Shown piece after piece: positions 19,903 to 28,209 of a stretch of DNA of 41,396 bases. The stretch spans positions 1-41,396 of the forward strand of contig NZ_ATXI01000015.1 in NCBI RefSeq assembly GCF_000421605.1, written 5' to 3'. Position 1 is the stretch's first letter. Every line of letters begins with the position of its first letter. Below the pieces are notes generated by a model. The model saw nothing but the letters and a program-made list of their open reading frames with translations. It ran no database searches and had not been told where the DNA came from. A program made the translations under genes and the position numbers. Source of the DNA: Thermodesulfobacterium thermophilum DSM 1276. Its GTDB lineage: Bacteria; Desulfobacterota; Thermodesulfobacteria; Thermodesulfobacteriales; Thermodesulfobacteriaceae.

Positions 19903-21156
19903 ATGGGGTCAAAAGACCAGGAACTAAGGTGTTCTTTTTGTGGGAAACCACAGTCTGAAGTGCGCAAGTTGATTGCAGGGTCTTCAGCTTATATTTGTAA
20001 TGAATGTGTAGAGCTGTGTAATGAAATTTTAGAAGAGGAATACGAGCGGATAAACCTTAAAGAAGACAGCGCACTTCCCAAGCCATCTGAAATTAAGGCT
20101 TATTTAGACCAGTATGTAGTAGGACAAGAGAGGGCGAAGAAAATCCTTTCTGTGGCTGTCTACAACCATTATAAAAGAATAGAATATGAGAAAAACTTTA
20201 AACATAAATTCAAAGACGTAGAAATCCAGAAAACCAACATTTTTTTGATAGGGCCTACTGGTTCTGGTAAAACCCTTATGGCTCAAACATTGGCTAAGTT
20301 TTTGAGGGTACCTTTTACGATAGCCGATGCTACTCCTTTGACCGAAGCGGGTTATGTAGGAGAGGATGTGGAAAATATTCTACTTTATCTTTTACAAGCA
20401 GCTAACTATGACCTTGAGTTGGCTCAAAGAGGGATTGTTTACATAGACGAGATAGACAAGATCGCTAAGAAAAGCGAGGGCCCATCTATTACCAGGGATG
20501 TTTCAGGAGAAGGGGTACAACAAGCTTTACTCAAGATTTTAGAAGGTACTTTGGCTAACATTCCCCCTAAGGGTGGTAGAAAGCATCCTCAACAAGAATA
20601 CATCAGAATGGACACCACCAACATTCTTTTTATCTGTGGTGGGGCTTTTGTAGGTTTAGAAGACATCATTAAAAAAAGGATAGGTAAAGGTTCTATCGGT
20701 TTTGGGGCAGAGGTAAAAAGTGTTAAAGATTTAACTTTAGGAGAGATACTTTCTCAAGTCCAACCAGAAGACCTTATCAAGTTTGGTTTTATCCCTGAGT
20801 TTGTAGGTAGGATACCGGTAATTGCTACTTTGGATGAGCTTTCTGTGGATGATTTGGTTAAAATCTTAGTAGAGCCTAAAAATTCAATTATTAAACAATA
20901 TCAAAAACTTTTTGAGATAGAAGGGGTTGAACTTAAGTTTACCGAGGGAGCCTTGAGGTTGGTAGCAGAAGAGGCATATAAAAGGAAAACTGGGGCCAGA
21001 GGGCTTAGGGCTATCATAGAAGAGGTGATGATAGACGTAATGTATGAACTCCCCTCCTTAGGAGATGTAAAAGAATGTGTGGTTACCGAAGAGGTGGTCT
21101 TGAAAAAGGAAAGACCCATCTTAATTTTTAATAGAAAAAAGATAAAGGAGGGGTAA
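19903..21156 (+). CDS. clpX: ATP-dependent Clp protease ATP-binding subunit ClpX
   Basis: AAA+ unfoldase that feeds substrates to ClpP. The N-terminal zinc-binding domain has CSFC and CNECVELC (about residues 10-40). Walker A GPTGSGKT is at 117-124. The pore loop GYVGED follows, then Walker [11 protein letters not shown], and the ClpP-docking loop region IGFGAEV lies further on. Length is 417 residues, normal. The gene lies 8 bases after clpP. Confidence 0.98.
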   Translation: MGSKDQELRCSFCGKPQSEVRKLIAGSSAYICNECVELCNEILEEEYERINLKEDSALPKPSEIKAYLDQYVVGQERAKKILSVAVYNHYKRIEYEKNFKHKFKDVEIQKTNIFLIGPTGSGKTLMAQTLAKFLRVPFTIADATPLTEAGYVGEDVENILLYLLQAANYDLELAQRGIVYIDEIDKIAKKSEGPSITRDVSGEGVQQALLKILEGTLANIPPKGGRKHPQQEYIRMDTTNILFICGGAFVGLEDIIKKRIGKGSIGFGAEVKSVKDLTLGEILSQVQPEDLIKFGFIPEFVGRIPVIATLDELSVDDLVKILVEPKNSIIKQYQKLFEIEGVELKFTEGALRLVAEEAYKRKTGARGLRAIIEEVMIDVMYELPSLGDVKECVVTEEVVLKKERPILIFNRKKIKEG

Positions 21157-21164
21157 TTAATCTT

Positions 21165-23585
21165 ATGGAAACTCAATTAAAAACTTTACCTTTGCTCCCA
21201 TTAAGGGAGATAGTAGTTTTCCCTAATACAGTAGTACCTTTATTTATTGGGAGAGCTAAAAGTATAATTGCCATAGAAAAAGCTTATGCAGGTGATAAAT
21301 TTATCTTTCTTTCTGCTCAGAAAGACGCTAAAATAGACAATCCTACAGAAGAGGAAATCTATAAGGTAGGAACCATCTGCCGTATTTTGCAGCTTCTTAA
21401 ACTTCCCGATGGTACTTTAAAGATCCTGGTAGAAGGTCTTAACAGAGGAAGGATTGTAAGGTTTCTTGACAATACAGACTTTTTTATGGTTGAGGTTGAA
21501 CTTAAAACCGAGGTTTTAGAGAACGATGTAGAAACTTTAGCTCTTTTTAAACTCTGTAAAGAGTCGTTAGAGGAGTATTCTTCTTATAACAAAAAGCTCA
21601 ATTTAGATGCAGTTTCTAATCTTTTGGAAATTGAGGATATAGCAGAGTTTAGCGACCGTTTAGCCGCTATTTTAAACCTTAAATTAGAACAAAAACAAAA
21701 ACTTCTTGAGACGATAAGCGTTAAAAAACGTTTGGAGATCTTACTTAACTATCTTAGAGGTGAAATAGAGGTTATAAAAACTGAGGCTCGTATCAGAGAA
21801 AGGGTCAAAAAGCAGATGGAAAAGACCCAGAGAGACTATTATCTCCAGGAACAGATGAAAGCCATCCAGAAAGAGCTGGGTGAGCGTGAAGATGGAAGAA
21901 AAGACCTGGCAGATTTAGAGAAGAGAATTAAAAAGAAAAAGCTTCCTAAAGAAGTAGCAGATATAGTAAAGAAAGAGTTTAACAAACTTTCGATGATGTC
22001 TCCTATGTCTGCAGAGGCTACGGTAGTCAGAAACTATATAGACTGGTTGTTAAGCCTTCCTTGGTATGAAAAAACTAAGGACAACATAGACTTAGAAAAG
22101 GTAGAAATTTTACTTAACAAAAATCACTATGGATTAGAAAAACCTAAACAGAGGATTATAGAGCATCTTGCAGTGCAAAAGCTTACTAAATCTATCAAAG
22201 GACCTATTCTTTGTTTTGTAGGACCTCCTGGAGTGGGAAAGACTTCTTTAGCTAAATCTATAGCTGAGGCGATAGGAAGAAGGTTTGTAAGGTTATCCTT
22301 GGGTGGCGTGAGGGATGAAGCAGAGATCAGAGGACATAGAAGAACTTATGTAGGAGCTTTACCTGGCAAGATTATTCAGGGCATGAGAAAGGCAGGTACC
22401 ATCAATCCCCTCTTCTGTTTAGATGAGGTAGATAAGATAGGTATGGACTTTAGAGGTGATCCAGCGGCTGCTTTGTTAGAAGTTTTAGACCCAGAACAAA
22501 ATTTTGCCTTCCAGGACCATTATTTAGAAGTAGCCTATGACCTTTCCAAGGTACTTTTTATCACTACAGCTAACTCTCTTCATACTATTCCTGCACCTCT
22601 TCTTGACAGAATGGAAATTATAGAACTTCCCGGTTATACTGAAGAAGAAAAGTTAGAAATAGCGAAGAACTATCTTCTTCCAAGACAGCTTTCTGCTCAC
22701 GGATTAAAACCTGAGATGGTACCTATTACTGAAAAAGCTTTGCTTGAGATAATTAGAAGGTATACCAGAGAAGCTGGGGTAAGAAATTTAGAAAGAGAAA
22801 TCGCTAACCTTTGTAGAAAAATAGCCAGAGATGTGGCTAAAAATCCTGAGGAGTTTAAACCGATAAAGATAGGGGTTTCTAAGTTAGAAAAGTTTTTAGG
22901 TGTACCTAAATACAGGTATGGGATCGCTGAAGAGAAACCTCAAGTAGGAATTGCTACAGGTCTTGCCTGGACTGAAACTGGAGGAGCTTTGCTTCAGATA
23001 GAAGCGGTTATCATGCCAGGTAAGGGGAACCTTCAGATAACCGGAAAACTTGGTGAGGTCATGCAAGAGTCAGTACAAGCAGCCATGAGTTATGTAAGGT
23101 CAAGGGCTCTTCAGCTTGGACTACCTTTAGATTTTTATAGAAAGATAGACATTCATGTCCATGTACCTGAAGGAGCTATCCCAAAAGATGGGCCAAGTGC
23201 AGGTATTACCATCGCAACCGCAATAGTTTCAGCCCTTTTAAAAATACCGGTGAAAAATACCGTAGCGATGACCGGTGAGATTACTTTAAGGGGTAGGGTC
23301 CTTCCTATAGGAGGACTCAAGGAAAAATTGCTTGCAGCCATAAGAGGTGGGATTAAGACAGTACTTATTCCTAAAGAAAACGAAAAGGATTTAAAGGAAA
23401 TAAATCCCAAGATACTGAAAGATTTAGAGGTTATCTTGGTGGACAATGTGGATGAAGTTTTAAAGCTTGCGTTAGACCTTCAAGATAGTTCGAAACTATT
23501 CAAAGAAGCTCCAACCTTAGATGTATGGGAATTGGTAGACTTGCAGCAAAAACTTGCAGAAAAAACCATAGCTTTAGAACATTAA
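21165..23585 (+). CDS. lon: ATP-dependent protease Lon
   Basis: Homo-oligomeric AAA+ serine protease of misfolded proteins. The N-terminal LON substrate domain begins [20 protein letters not shown]. Walker A GPPGVGKT is at residues 353-360 and Walker B is CLDEVDKIG. The protease domain has the Ser-Lys dyad S678 (PKDGPSAGI) and K721 ([10 protein letters not shown]) at the canonical 43-residue spacing. Length is 806 residues. It follows clpX by 8 bases and is the last gene before a terminator. Confidence 0.98.
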   Translation: METQLKTLPLLPLREIVVFPNTVVPLFIGRAKSIIAIEKAYAGDKFIFLSAQKDAKIDNPTEEEIYKVGTICRILQLLKLPDGTLKILVEGLNRGRIVRFLDNTDFFMVEVELKTEVLENDVETLALFKLCKESLEEYSSYNKKLNLDAVSNLLEIEDIAEFSDRLAAILNLKLEQKQKLLETISVKKRLEILLNYLRGEIEVIKTEARIRERVKKQMEKTQRDYYLQEQMKAIQKELGEREDGRKDLADLEKRIKKKKLPKEVADIVKKEFNKLSMMSPMSAEATVVRNYIDWLLSLPWYEKTKDNIDLEKVEILLNKNHYGLEKPKQRIIEHLAVQKLTKSIKGPILCFVGPPGVGKTSLAKSIAEAIGRRFVRLSLGGVRDEAEIRGHRRTYVGALPGKIIQGMRKAGTINPLFCLDEVDKIGMDFRGDPAAALLEVLDPEQNFAFQDHYLEVAYDLSKVLFITTANSLHTIPAPLLDRMEIIELPGYTEEEKLEIAKNYLLPRQLSAHGLKPEMVPITEKALLEIIRRYTREAGVRNLEREIANLCRKIARDVAKNPEEFKPIKIGVSKLEKFLGVPKYRYGIAEEKPQVGIATGLAWTETGGALLQIEAVIMPGKGNLQITGKLGEVMQESVQAAMSYVRSRALQLGLPLDFYRKIDIHVHVPEGAIPKDGPSAGITIATAIVSALLKIPVKNTVAMTGEITLRGRVLPIGGLKEKLLAAIRGGIKTVLIPKENEKDLKEINPKILKDLEVILVDNVDEVLKLALDLQDSSKLFKEAPTLDVWELVDLQQKLAEKTIALEH

Positions 23586-23616
23586 GTATAAGAATAGGTC
23601 TACTTATTTATTAGGG

Positions 23617-23653
23617 TTTCTACCGGGGTTAATTCCTCGGTAGAAATCTTTTT
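23617..23653 (+). terminator. Rho-independent terminator after lon
   Basis: Arms TTTCTACCGGGG (23617-23628) and CCTCGGTAGAAA (23635-23646) pair over 12 bp with one G-U wobble around a 6-base loop, followed by TCTTTTT. It closes the tig-clpPX-lon cluster and marks the border to the CRISPR region. Confidence 0.9.
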
Positions 23654-23705
23654 ATCTACAGAAGTTATCATCTTTAGATTTGGGATTCTAATTTTTTATA
23701 ATTAG

Positions 23706-23761
23706 AAAATCCATCGAAAATTAACATTTAATAAAAAAATTCATCGAAAATCAGCATTTAA
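23706..23761 (+). repeat. Two 26-bp direct repeats at 30-bp period
   Basis: Copies at 23706-23731 and 23736-23761 share the frame AAAAT-N-CATCGAAAAT and CATTTA and differ at 3 of 26 positions. A weaker third GAAAAT, within the palindrome GAAAATTTTC, lies at 23777-23786, so the core recurs at 30- and 31-base steps, about three helical turns. This fits repeated protein binding sites on one face of the DNA. It does not resemble the CRISPR repeat of this locus. Confidence 0.6.
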
Positions 23762-23797
23762 ATTCATTCTGTTTCTGAAAATTTTCGCTTCTATACC

Positions 23798-23824
23798 TTG
23801 ACTAAAGAAAAAAAAACATATAAA
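23798..23824 (+). promoter_or_regulatory. Possible sigma-70-type promoter for cas6 onward
   Basis: TTGACT at 23798-23803 resembles a -35 box and TATAAA at 23819-23824 a -10 box, with a short 15-base spacer. In such an AT-rich stretch -10-like hexamers arise by chance, so only the TTGACT gives real weight. A transcript from here would carry a leader of about 80 bases before the cas6 ATG at 23913. Confidence 0.3.
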
Positions 23825-23837
23825 AATTATTTTTATA
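23819..23837. repeat. Perfect 19-bp palindrome over the putative -10 box
   Basis: TATAAAAAT, a central T, then ATTTTTATA: nine perfectly paired positions on each side. It covers the proposed -10 hexamer, which is where a repressor site would act. AT-only palindromes are easy to form by chance in this context. Confidence 0.4.
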
Positions 23838-23857
23838 AAACATACAAATAATTTTTT

Positions 23858-23885
23858 GTTAATATTAGCTATTATCGATATTAAC
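23858..23885. repeat. Inverted repeat GTTAATAT-N12-ATATTAAC
   Basis: Perfect 8-bp arms at 23858-23865 and 23878-23885 with a 12-base spacer, ending 27 bases before the cas6 start codon. The geometry fits a dimeric regulator binding site or a weak 5' UTR hairpin. No T run follows it, so it is not a terminator. Confidence 0.45.
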
Positions 23886-23912
23886 TTTAGTTTAGAGAAA
23901 AAAGGGACTACT

Positions 23913-24704
23913 ATGAGGCTTCAATTTAGATTTAAAGTTAACAAACTTCCTATACTTTATCGACACAGATTTATGGCTTTGATAAAAGAAGCTATATCCA
24001 ATCAAGATATTCGTTATAAGAAGTTGCTTTATCCAGATAAAAAAGCTGTTTTTTCTAAAGTAGTAAAACCCTTTACTTTTGCGGTGGTTTTTCCAAAAAA
24101 TAAAAAAATAAAAAAAGAAAAAATACAGATAGATGAATCAACCTTTATTGAAGATTCGGTCTTTTATTTTCCAGCAGACTCCTATATATCTTTTTTTATG
24201 AGTTCTTTTGATTTAGAGTTTATGATTAATCTTTATAACGGTCTACTTGAGCTTAGTAGTTTTGATTTTGGAGGAGGTATTATTCTTCATCATCAAAGAA
24301 CACATCTCATTAAAGAAAAGAAAATTAACTCTAATGAAGTAATATTTAAAACCCTATCACCTATTCTGATTGAAAGTAAAGATGGTACTCCCTTACTTCC
24401 AATTGATGGACAACTGGATGATTTTAATCTGCATTTTAATGAAATTCATAAAAGAATTTTTAAAGATATAAGAGGCAAGGAACCTATGGAGGAGTTTTAT
24501 CTTGAACCAATATTAATAAAAAAAACAGTTGTCAAACACACATTAAAAGGATTTAGAGAGCAGACAGGAAAACCTTACATGATGCTTACGTGTTTTGATG
24601 GTTGTTTCAAATTAAAAGGAAATCCAGAGGATTTGCAGTTGCTATATCAAGCAGGAGCAGGCTTAAGGACAGGTCAGGGCTTTGGCATGGTGGAAGTTGT
24701 ATAG
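23913..24704 (+). CDS. cas6: CRISPR pre-crRNA endoribonuclease Cas6
   Basis: Metal-independent RNase that cuts the repeat in the long CRISPR transcript to make crRNAs. The C-terminal glycine-rich loop GAGLRTGQGFGMVEVV is the Cas6 hallmark, and the N-terminal RLQFRFKVNKLPILYRH is a RAMP-type first strand followed by the usual helix. ATG 23913 is chosen over an in-frame ATG 57 bases upstream because AAAAAAGGG lies just before it and the upstream residues do not look like Cas6. Length is 263 residues. It is the first gene of the cas block and the only Cas6 seen, so it probably serves both effector modules. Confidence 0.85.
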   Translation: MRLQFRFKVNKLPILYRHRFMALIKEAISNQDIRYKKLLYPDKKAVFSKVVKPFTFAVVFPKNKKIKKEKIQIDESTFIEDSVFYFPADSYISFFMSSFDLEFMINLYNGLLELSSFDFGGGIILHHQRTHLIKEKKINSNEVIFKTLSPILIESKDGTPLLPIDGQLDDFNLHFNEIHKRIFKDIRGKEPMEEFYLEPILIKKTVVKHTLKGFREQTGKPYMMLTCFDGCFKLKGNPEDLQLLYQAGAGLRTGQGFGMVEVV

Positions 24705-24974
24705 ATGGATAAAAAAGAAAAAAATCTTAATAAACTAAAGCCTCTCTTCTGGGAGCATGAATGGAATTCTGTAAAGAAAAACTTAAACTCTCCTTTTGTA
24801 ATAGCAAGAGTTCTTGAAATGGGAAATCCCGAGCAGTTTAAAATTTTAGTTTCAGTAGTAGGTGATGACAAGATTATAAAATTTTTACAAGAAAGTGGTG
24901 ACAGATTACTTTCCAGAAAGTCATTGAATTTTTGGAGAATTTACTATGAGAAAAAGGCTAAAAAAAGAGCATAG
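24705..24974 (+). CDS. DUF6922-type small protein, probable antitoxin of an AbiEii-like pair
   Basis: 89 residues. LKPLFWEHEW near the start, FVIARVLEMGNPEQFKILV in the middle and the RLLSRKSLNFWRIYY end match the pattern I associate with DUF6922 proteins, which usually sit directly before AbiEii/AbiGii-type nucleotidyltransferase toxins. That is also the arrangement here, although the toxin gene is truncated. It starts on the base after the cas6 stop codon and overlaps the next gene by 29 bases. The biochemical role is unknown; a tie to CRISPR function is not shown. Confidence 0.65.
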   Translation: MDKKEKNLNKLKPLFWEHEWNSVKKNLNSPFVIARVLEMGNPEQFKILVSVVGDDKIIKFLQESGDRLLSRKSLNFWRIYYEKKAKKRA

Positions 24975-25335
24975 AAATTCTGTCCTTTCCCTCTTTTATT
25001 ATTCCTATGAGTTATTAAAGGAAAGACAGAAACTTGATATGATTGAACTTGCAAGTCTTGAGGATATCCTTGCAATGAAAACATCTGCTATCCTTCAGAG
25101 AGGAAGCAAGAAAGATTTTGTTGATGTATATTTTATTTTAAAAGAACTAAAAATAAACTGTGAACAGTTAATAAGAATTTTTCAGCAGAAATACGGAAAC
25201 TTTAATCCTTTAATAATAAAAAAGGTTCTTACATATTTTGAAGACGCTGATAAAGAGGGAGAGTTGAAAATGATAAAAAAGATATCCTGGGATAAAATAA
25301 AGAAGTATTTTATAAAGGAGTTTGTAGAGGTATAG
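24946..25335 (+). pseudogene. Truncated AbiEii/AbiGii-type nucleotidyltransferase toxin, C-terminal part only
   Basis: 129 residues with ELASLEDILAMKTSAILQRG then SKKDFVDVYFILKEL, the helical C-terminal half of AbiEii-family toxins, and VLTYFEDAD plus KKISWDKIKKYF at the end. The N-terminal catalytic half expected in this family (a GG(T/S) motif followed by an HR-S-D-DF-type metal-binding motif) is missing. The first 11 residues, MRKRLKKEHRN, lie within or just after the overlap with the antitoxin gene and look like a deletion joint. Without the active site, toxin activity is not expected. The frame is open to its stop, so a short protein could still be made and might bind its partner. Confidence 0.65.
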
Positions 25336-25338
25336 GAT

Positions 25339-26463
25339 ATGTCAATAGGAAGTAGAATGAACTGGTGGCTGGATTTAGGAATGGTTTATTGTTATGAATT
25401 GAACCAAAGTGGCAATTTATCTGATCCTGAAATCCCAACTCGGTTGTTTAAAGTAGCATCTAATATAGTTGATAGGATAGGTGAAAAGAGAAATCCATAT
25501 CTTTCAATTATAAATACGACTCTTTTAAACAATTATATTGCAAATCCCAAAAATAAATCCAAAAGGCAAAGCGAAGAGGATATTAAAAGTCTCTTTAGTA
25601 CAAAACCAGAACCTGCAGAGATTAATTGTAGTTTTTGTGGTCAAATGACAACAAAAAATAAAGACAGTATTGCCGGGCGTAAATGGATTGTCTCAGGTGG
25701 CTGGGAGGGTTCACCTCTTTATGCTGGCGGAGGTTATATTGCACCAAGAATATGTTTAAATTGTAGAAGGTTATCTTTATTGGCTGCATTTAAGGCATAT
25801 GAATTATTTGTAAAAGAAAAATTGCCATTCATCATCTATAATCCTGATATTCAGTTATATAAGAAGCTTCTGGATAATTTACTTCTCAGAAAAGATTTAA
25901 ATCTGAATTTTGAAAGATCTTCATCAATTTTTCTTTCTCTTGGAAGTTTGCTGGTTTATCCTAATTTTGACAGGCGAGGAAATATAGAGAGTTTTGATTT
26001 ACGGCCTCTCTTGCCTAAGGCTTCTTTAATGTTAATGAATCTGTCAGGTTTATTGAGAACAAAAGGTAAAGAACAATATATTTTAGAGATTGTTGAAAAG
26101 TATCGGGATAAAGCAGGAGCAAAATTAGTATCAGATTTTCTTATGAAGCAGTCTAAATTATCTTCAGATGAGGTTGTTATAGCATTTTATGCCTTTGTTA
26201 AAGCTTATAAAGGAGGTATTGGTATGACAAAAGAGTTTTTTGATCTCGGCAAAAAACTTGGAAATGAATTAGGTGATAAGGCTTATTCTTCAGCATTAAA
26301 ACTATATAAATCTCTCAAGGATCCTACACAACTTCAAAAGCAAGTAATAGGAATATATATTTATCTAAAACAGCCGATCCCACCTGAACTTACAAAAATA
26401 ACTGAGAACGATGAATATGCACTTGCATTTATTATGGGTATAATGAACACAATTAAAGGATAA
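25339..26463 (+). CDS. cas8b: Type I-B Cascade large subunit Cas8b1/Cst1 (CXXC-CXXC family)
   Basis: Large subunit of the DNA-targeting complex, expected to recognise the PAM. Two zinc-binding pairs are seen: C97/C100 (CSFC) and C139/C142 (CLNC), separated by a Gly-rich stretch, the layout of the Cst1 (CXXC_CXXC) group of the Tneap-type I-B systems. The N-terminal NWWLDLGMVYCYELN fits the group. Length is 374 residues, short for a Cas8. It lies 3 bases after the toxin fragment and 12 before cas7. Assignment relies on both motif and gene order. Confidence 0.8.
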   Translation: MSIGSRMNWWLDLGMVYCYELNQSGNLSDPEIPTRLFKVASNIVDRIGEKRNPYLSIINTTLLNNYIANPKNKSKRQSEEDIKSLFSTKPEPAEINCSFCGQMTTKNKDSIAGRKWIVSGGWEGSPLYAGGGYIAPRICLNCRRLSLLAAFKAYELFVKEKLPFIIYNPDIQLYKKLLDNLLLRKDLNLNFERSSSIFLSLGSLLVYPNFDRRGNIESFDLRPLLPKASLMLMNLSGLLRTKGKEQYILEIVEKYRDKAGAKLVSDFLMKQSKLSSDEVVIAFYAFVKAYKGGIGMTKEFFDLGKKLGNELGDKAYSSALKLYKSLKDPTQLQKQVIGIYIYLKQPIPPELTKITENDEYALAFIMGIMNTIKG

Positions 26464-26475
26464 GGAGGCTTAAAC

Positions 26476-27474
26476 ATGAAAGGAGTAACATTAACAATGG
26501 TTGTTAAATTTACAGGAACTCCTTCAATGGGAGAAGGGCTTGGTGGTAATATTAATCCTATGAAAGTATTGACAACAGATATAGGCGACTTTCCCTATCT
26601 CTCACCCAATGCAATATTAAAACAGCCCTTGATGGAGTATTTTGTAAAAGAAAAGAAATGGCAGTTTGAATTTCGTAAAAATATAAATATAGCTCCTAAG
26701 AAAAAAGCCACGGATAAACCTCCGCTTCAAATAACAAGCTTTGCAGATGAAGATCCATTTGCTGATATATTTGGATATTTATTTACAAGAAAAAAAACTG
26801 GAGGAGGTAAAAAAGAAAAGAGTGAAGAAGAAAGTGTTGGATCGGAAGAAGCACCAGAGGAAACACGAAAAAGGAAATCTCCTCTTGGCGTCTCTTATGC
26901 TATAGGCTTGATGGGCTTTAAAAATTGTCTTGATTATAGAACCAATCTCGGACTGGTCGAATTGTCAGGCTCAAAAGGAGAAGGACAGATGATTTTCCAG
27001 AGAGAAATAGACATGAACTATTTTGTTTATACGCTTAATCTTGATTTACAGCGTATTGGTAAAGAGGAAAATAAAGACAAGAATAACGAGGTTAACACAG
27101 ATGAGAAGTTAAATAGGGTTAAGGCAATTTTAGAAGCGATACCCTATATTGCTATCCATAGAAATGGCGCTTTAGTGGGTACTCTAAGACCTCATCTTGT
27201 TGTGGGTGGTGTTTTTGAAAAGAAGTTTCCATATTTTATTGACTCAATTGTATGGGATAAAAATAAGAATGCGGTCAAAGCTAAGGCTATTAATGACATT
27301 ATTGATGAATATGAACTTAAATCAGACGATAATAATTTATTAGTCTTTGGTATCCATGAGGGCTTTCCATTGGATGGGCAAGTGAATATTAAAACTATGT
27401 TACCCAAGAAGGCAATAGATAAAGTTGTAGATTTTATAGAGAAAAATAAGGAAAAAATATGGAAAACAACATAA
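26476..27474 (+). CDS. cas7: Type I-B Cascade backbone Cas7 (Cst2/DevR family)
   Basis: RAMP-fold subunit that polymerises along the crRNA spacer. The N-terminal LTMVVKFTGTPSMGEGLGGN is followed by the DevR/Cst2-type segment KSPLGVSYAIGLMGFKN, and LVGTLRPHLVVGGVFEKKFPYF lies in the C-terminal half. Length is 332 residues. Between about residues 112 and 136 it has a highly charged Gly/Lys/Glu insert (GGGKKEKSEEESVGSEEAPE) that looks disordered. AAGGAGG precedes the ATG. Its last 16 bases overlap cas5. Confidence 0.85.
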   Translation: MKGVTLTMVVKFTGTPSMGEGLGGNINPMKVLTTDIGDFPYLSPNAILKQPLMEYFVKEKKWQFEFRKNINIAPKKKATDKPPLQITSFADEDPFADIFGYLFTRKKTGGGKKEKSEEESVGSEEAPEETRKRKSPLGVSYAIGLMGFKNCLDYRTNLGLVELSGSKGEGQMIFQREIDMNYFVYTLNLDLQRIGKEENKDKNNEVNTDEKLNRVKAILEAIPYIAIHRNGALVGTLRPHLVVGGVFEKKFPYFIDSIVWDKNKNAVKAKAINDIIDEYELKSDDNNLLVFGIHEGFPLDGQVNIKTMLPKKAIDKVVDFIEKNKEKIWKTT

Positions 27475-28205
27475 AAATCATCAAAATAAATATCTGGGGA
27501 CAGACAGCGCATTTTAGGATATATGGCAACCAGAATTTTTGCGATTCTTATCCTTTACCGCCACCTTCAACAGTGCTTGGAATATTAAGGGAAGCTCTCG
27601 GTGAAAGACCACCAGAGCCTTTAACCCTTGCAATCAAGGGATGGTTTAAAGGAGTATTCTTTGACTACCAGACCTTTCTACATGGTGCAATTGAGCTGGA
27701 TAGTAAAAAGGGCTGGTGGGTGAGGAGAAAAATTAATCGGTATTCGGACGCAAAAAAAGGCGATGATGTACAGCTAAACCCTTTATATGTTAAGATTTTA
27801 TTCAAACCACAATATACTATATATCTTTTTACACCTGAGCACCATAATTATTACCTATCAAAACTCAAGGATCCTCAAGGCTTTATTTCTCTCGGTAGAA
27901 GTGAAGATATAGCAATGTTTAAAACTGTCTCTGTTAGTGCTGAAAAGAAAAAGGCTGAAAAAAAGGATAAGATAAAAATTGAAAATTCCTATCTACCAAG
28001 AGAGTTATATGGCTCGACACCTTTGTTTTTACCAGTTTCTCATTTGAAAGATAGGAACCTGAAGATGGAAAAGATTTATTATATTCAGCAATCTGTGTCT
28101 TATTATGAAGGCGAATATTGGAAAACTTCTGATGGCGATTGTTTTTTATGGCTATTAGAATACAAAGATACGATAAACGGGAATTTGCCAATATTATTGG
28201 GGTAG
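27459..28205 (+). CDS. cas5: Type I-B Cascade subunit Cas5
   Basis: RAMP protein that caps the 5' handle of crRNA in the Cascade. IKINIWGQTAHFRIYGNQNF is followed by SYPLPPPSTVLGILREALGE, the classic Cas5 N-terminal pattern with the PP-S-xxG-(I/L)-R element. Length is 248 residues, typical. The start overlaps the cas7 end, which suggests coupled translation and keeps subunit levels linked. Confidence 0.9.
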   Translation: MENNIKIIKINIWGQTAHFRIYGNQNFCDSYPLPPPSTVLGILREALGERPPEPLTLAIKGWFKGVFFDYQTFLHGAIELDSKKGWWVRRKINRYSDAKKGDDVQLNPLYVKILFKPQYTIYLFTPEHHNYYLSKLKDPQGFISLGRSEDIAMFKTVSVSAEKKKAEKKDKIKIENSYLPRELYGSTPLFLPVSHLKDRNLKMEKIYYIQQSVSYYEGEYWKTSDGDCFLWLLEYKDTINGNLPILLG

Positions 28206-28209
28206 AAAA

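Larger units (their letters stand above)
23654..23912 (+). promoter_or_regulatory. AT-rich control region before the cas operon
   Basis: About 260 bases with no credible gene, much richer in A and T than the lon side. It holds two 26-base direct repeats, a promoter-like pair, a 19-base palindrome and an 8-bp inverted repeat, each listed separately. This is the only long gap upstream of the 17-kb cas gene block, so the main cas promoter most likely lies here. That role is inferred from position and base pattern only. Confidence 0.55.

Noticed and set aside
23706-23761. Degenerate CRISPR remnant upstream of cas6
   Set aside because: The copies are separated by only 4 bases, so there is no spacer, and the sequence is unrelated to the real repeat.
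23856-23912. Longer cas6 starting at the upstream ATG
   Set aside because: It adds 19 residues without Cas6 character, runs through the inverted repeat, and has no ribosome binding site, while ATG 23913 has one.
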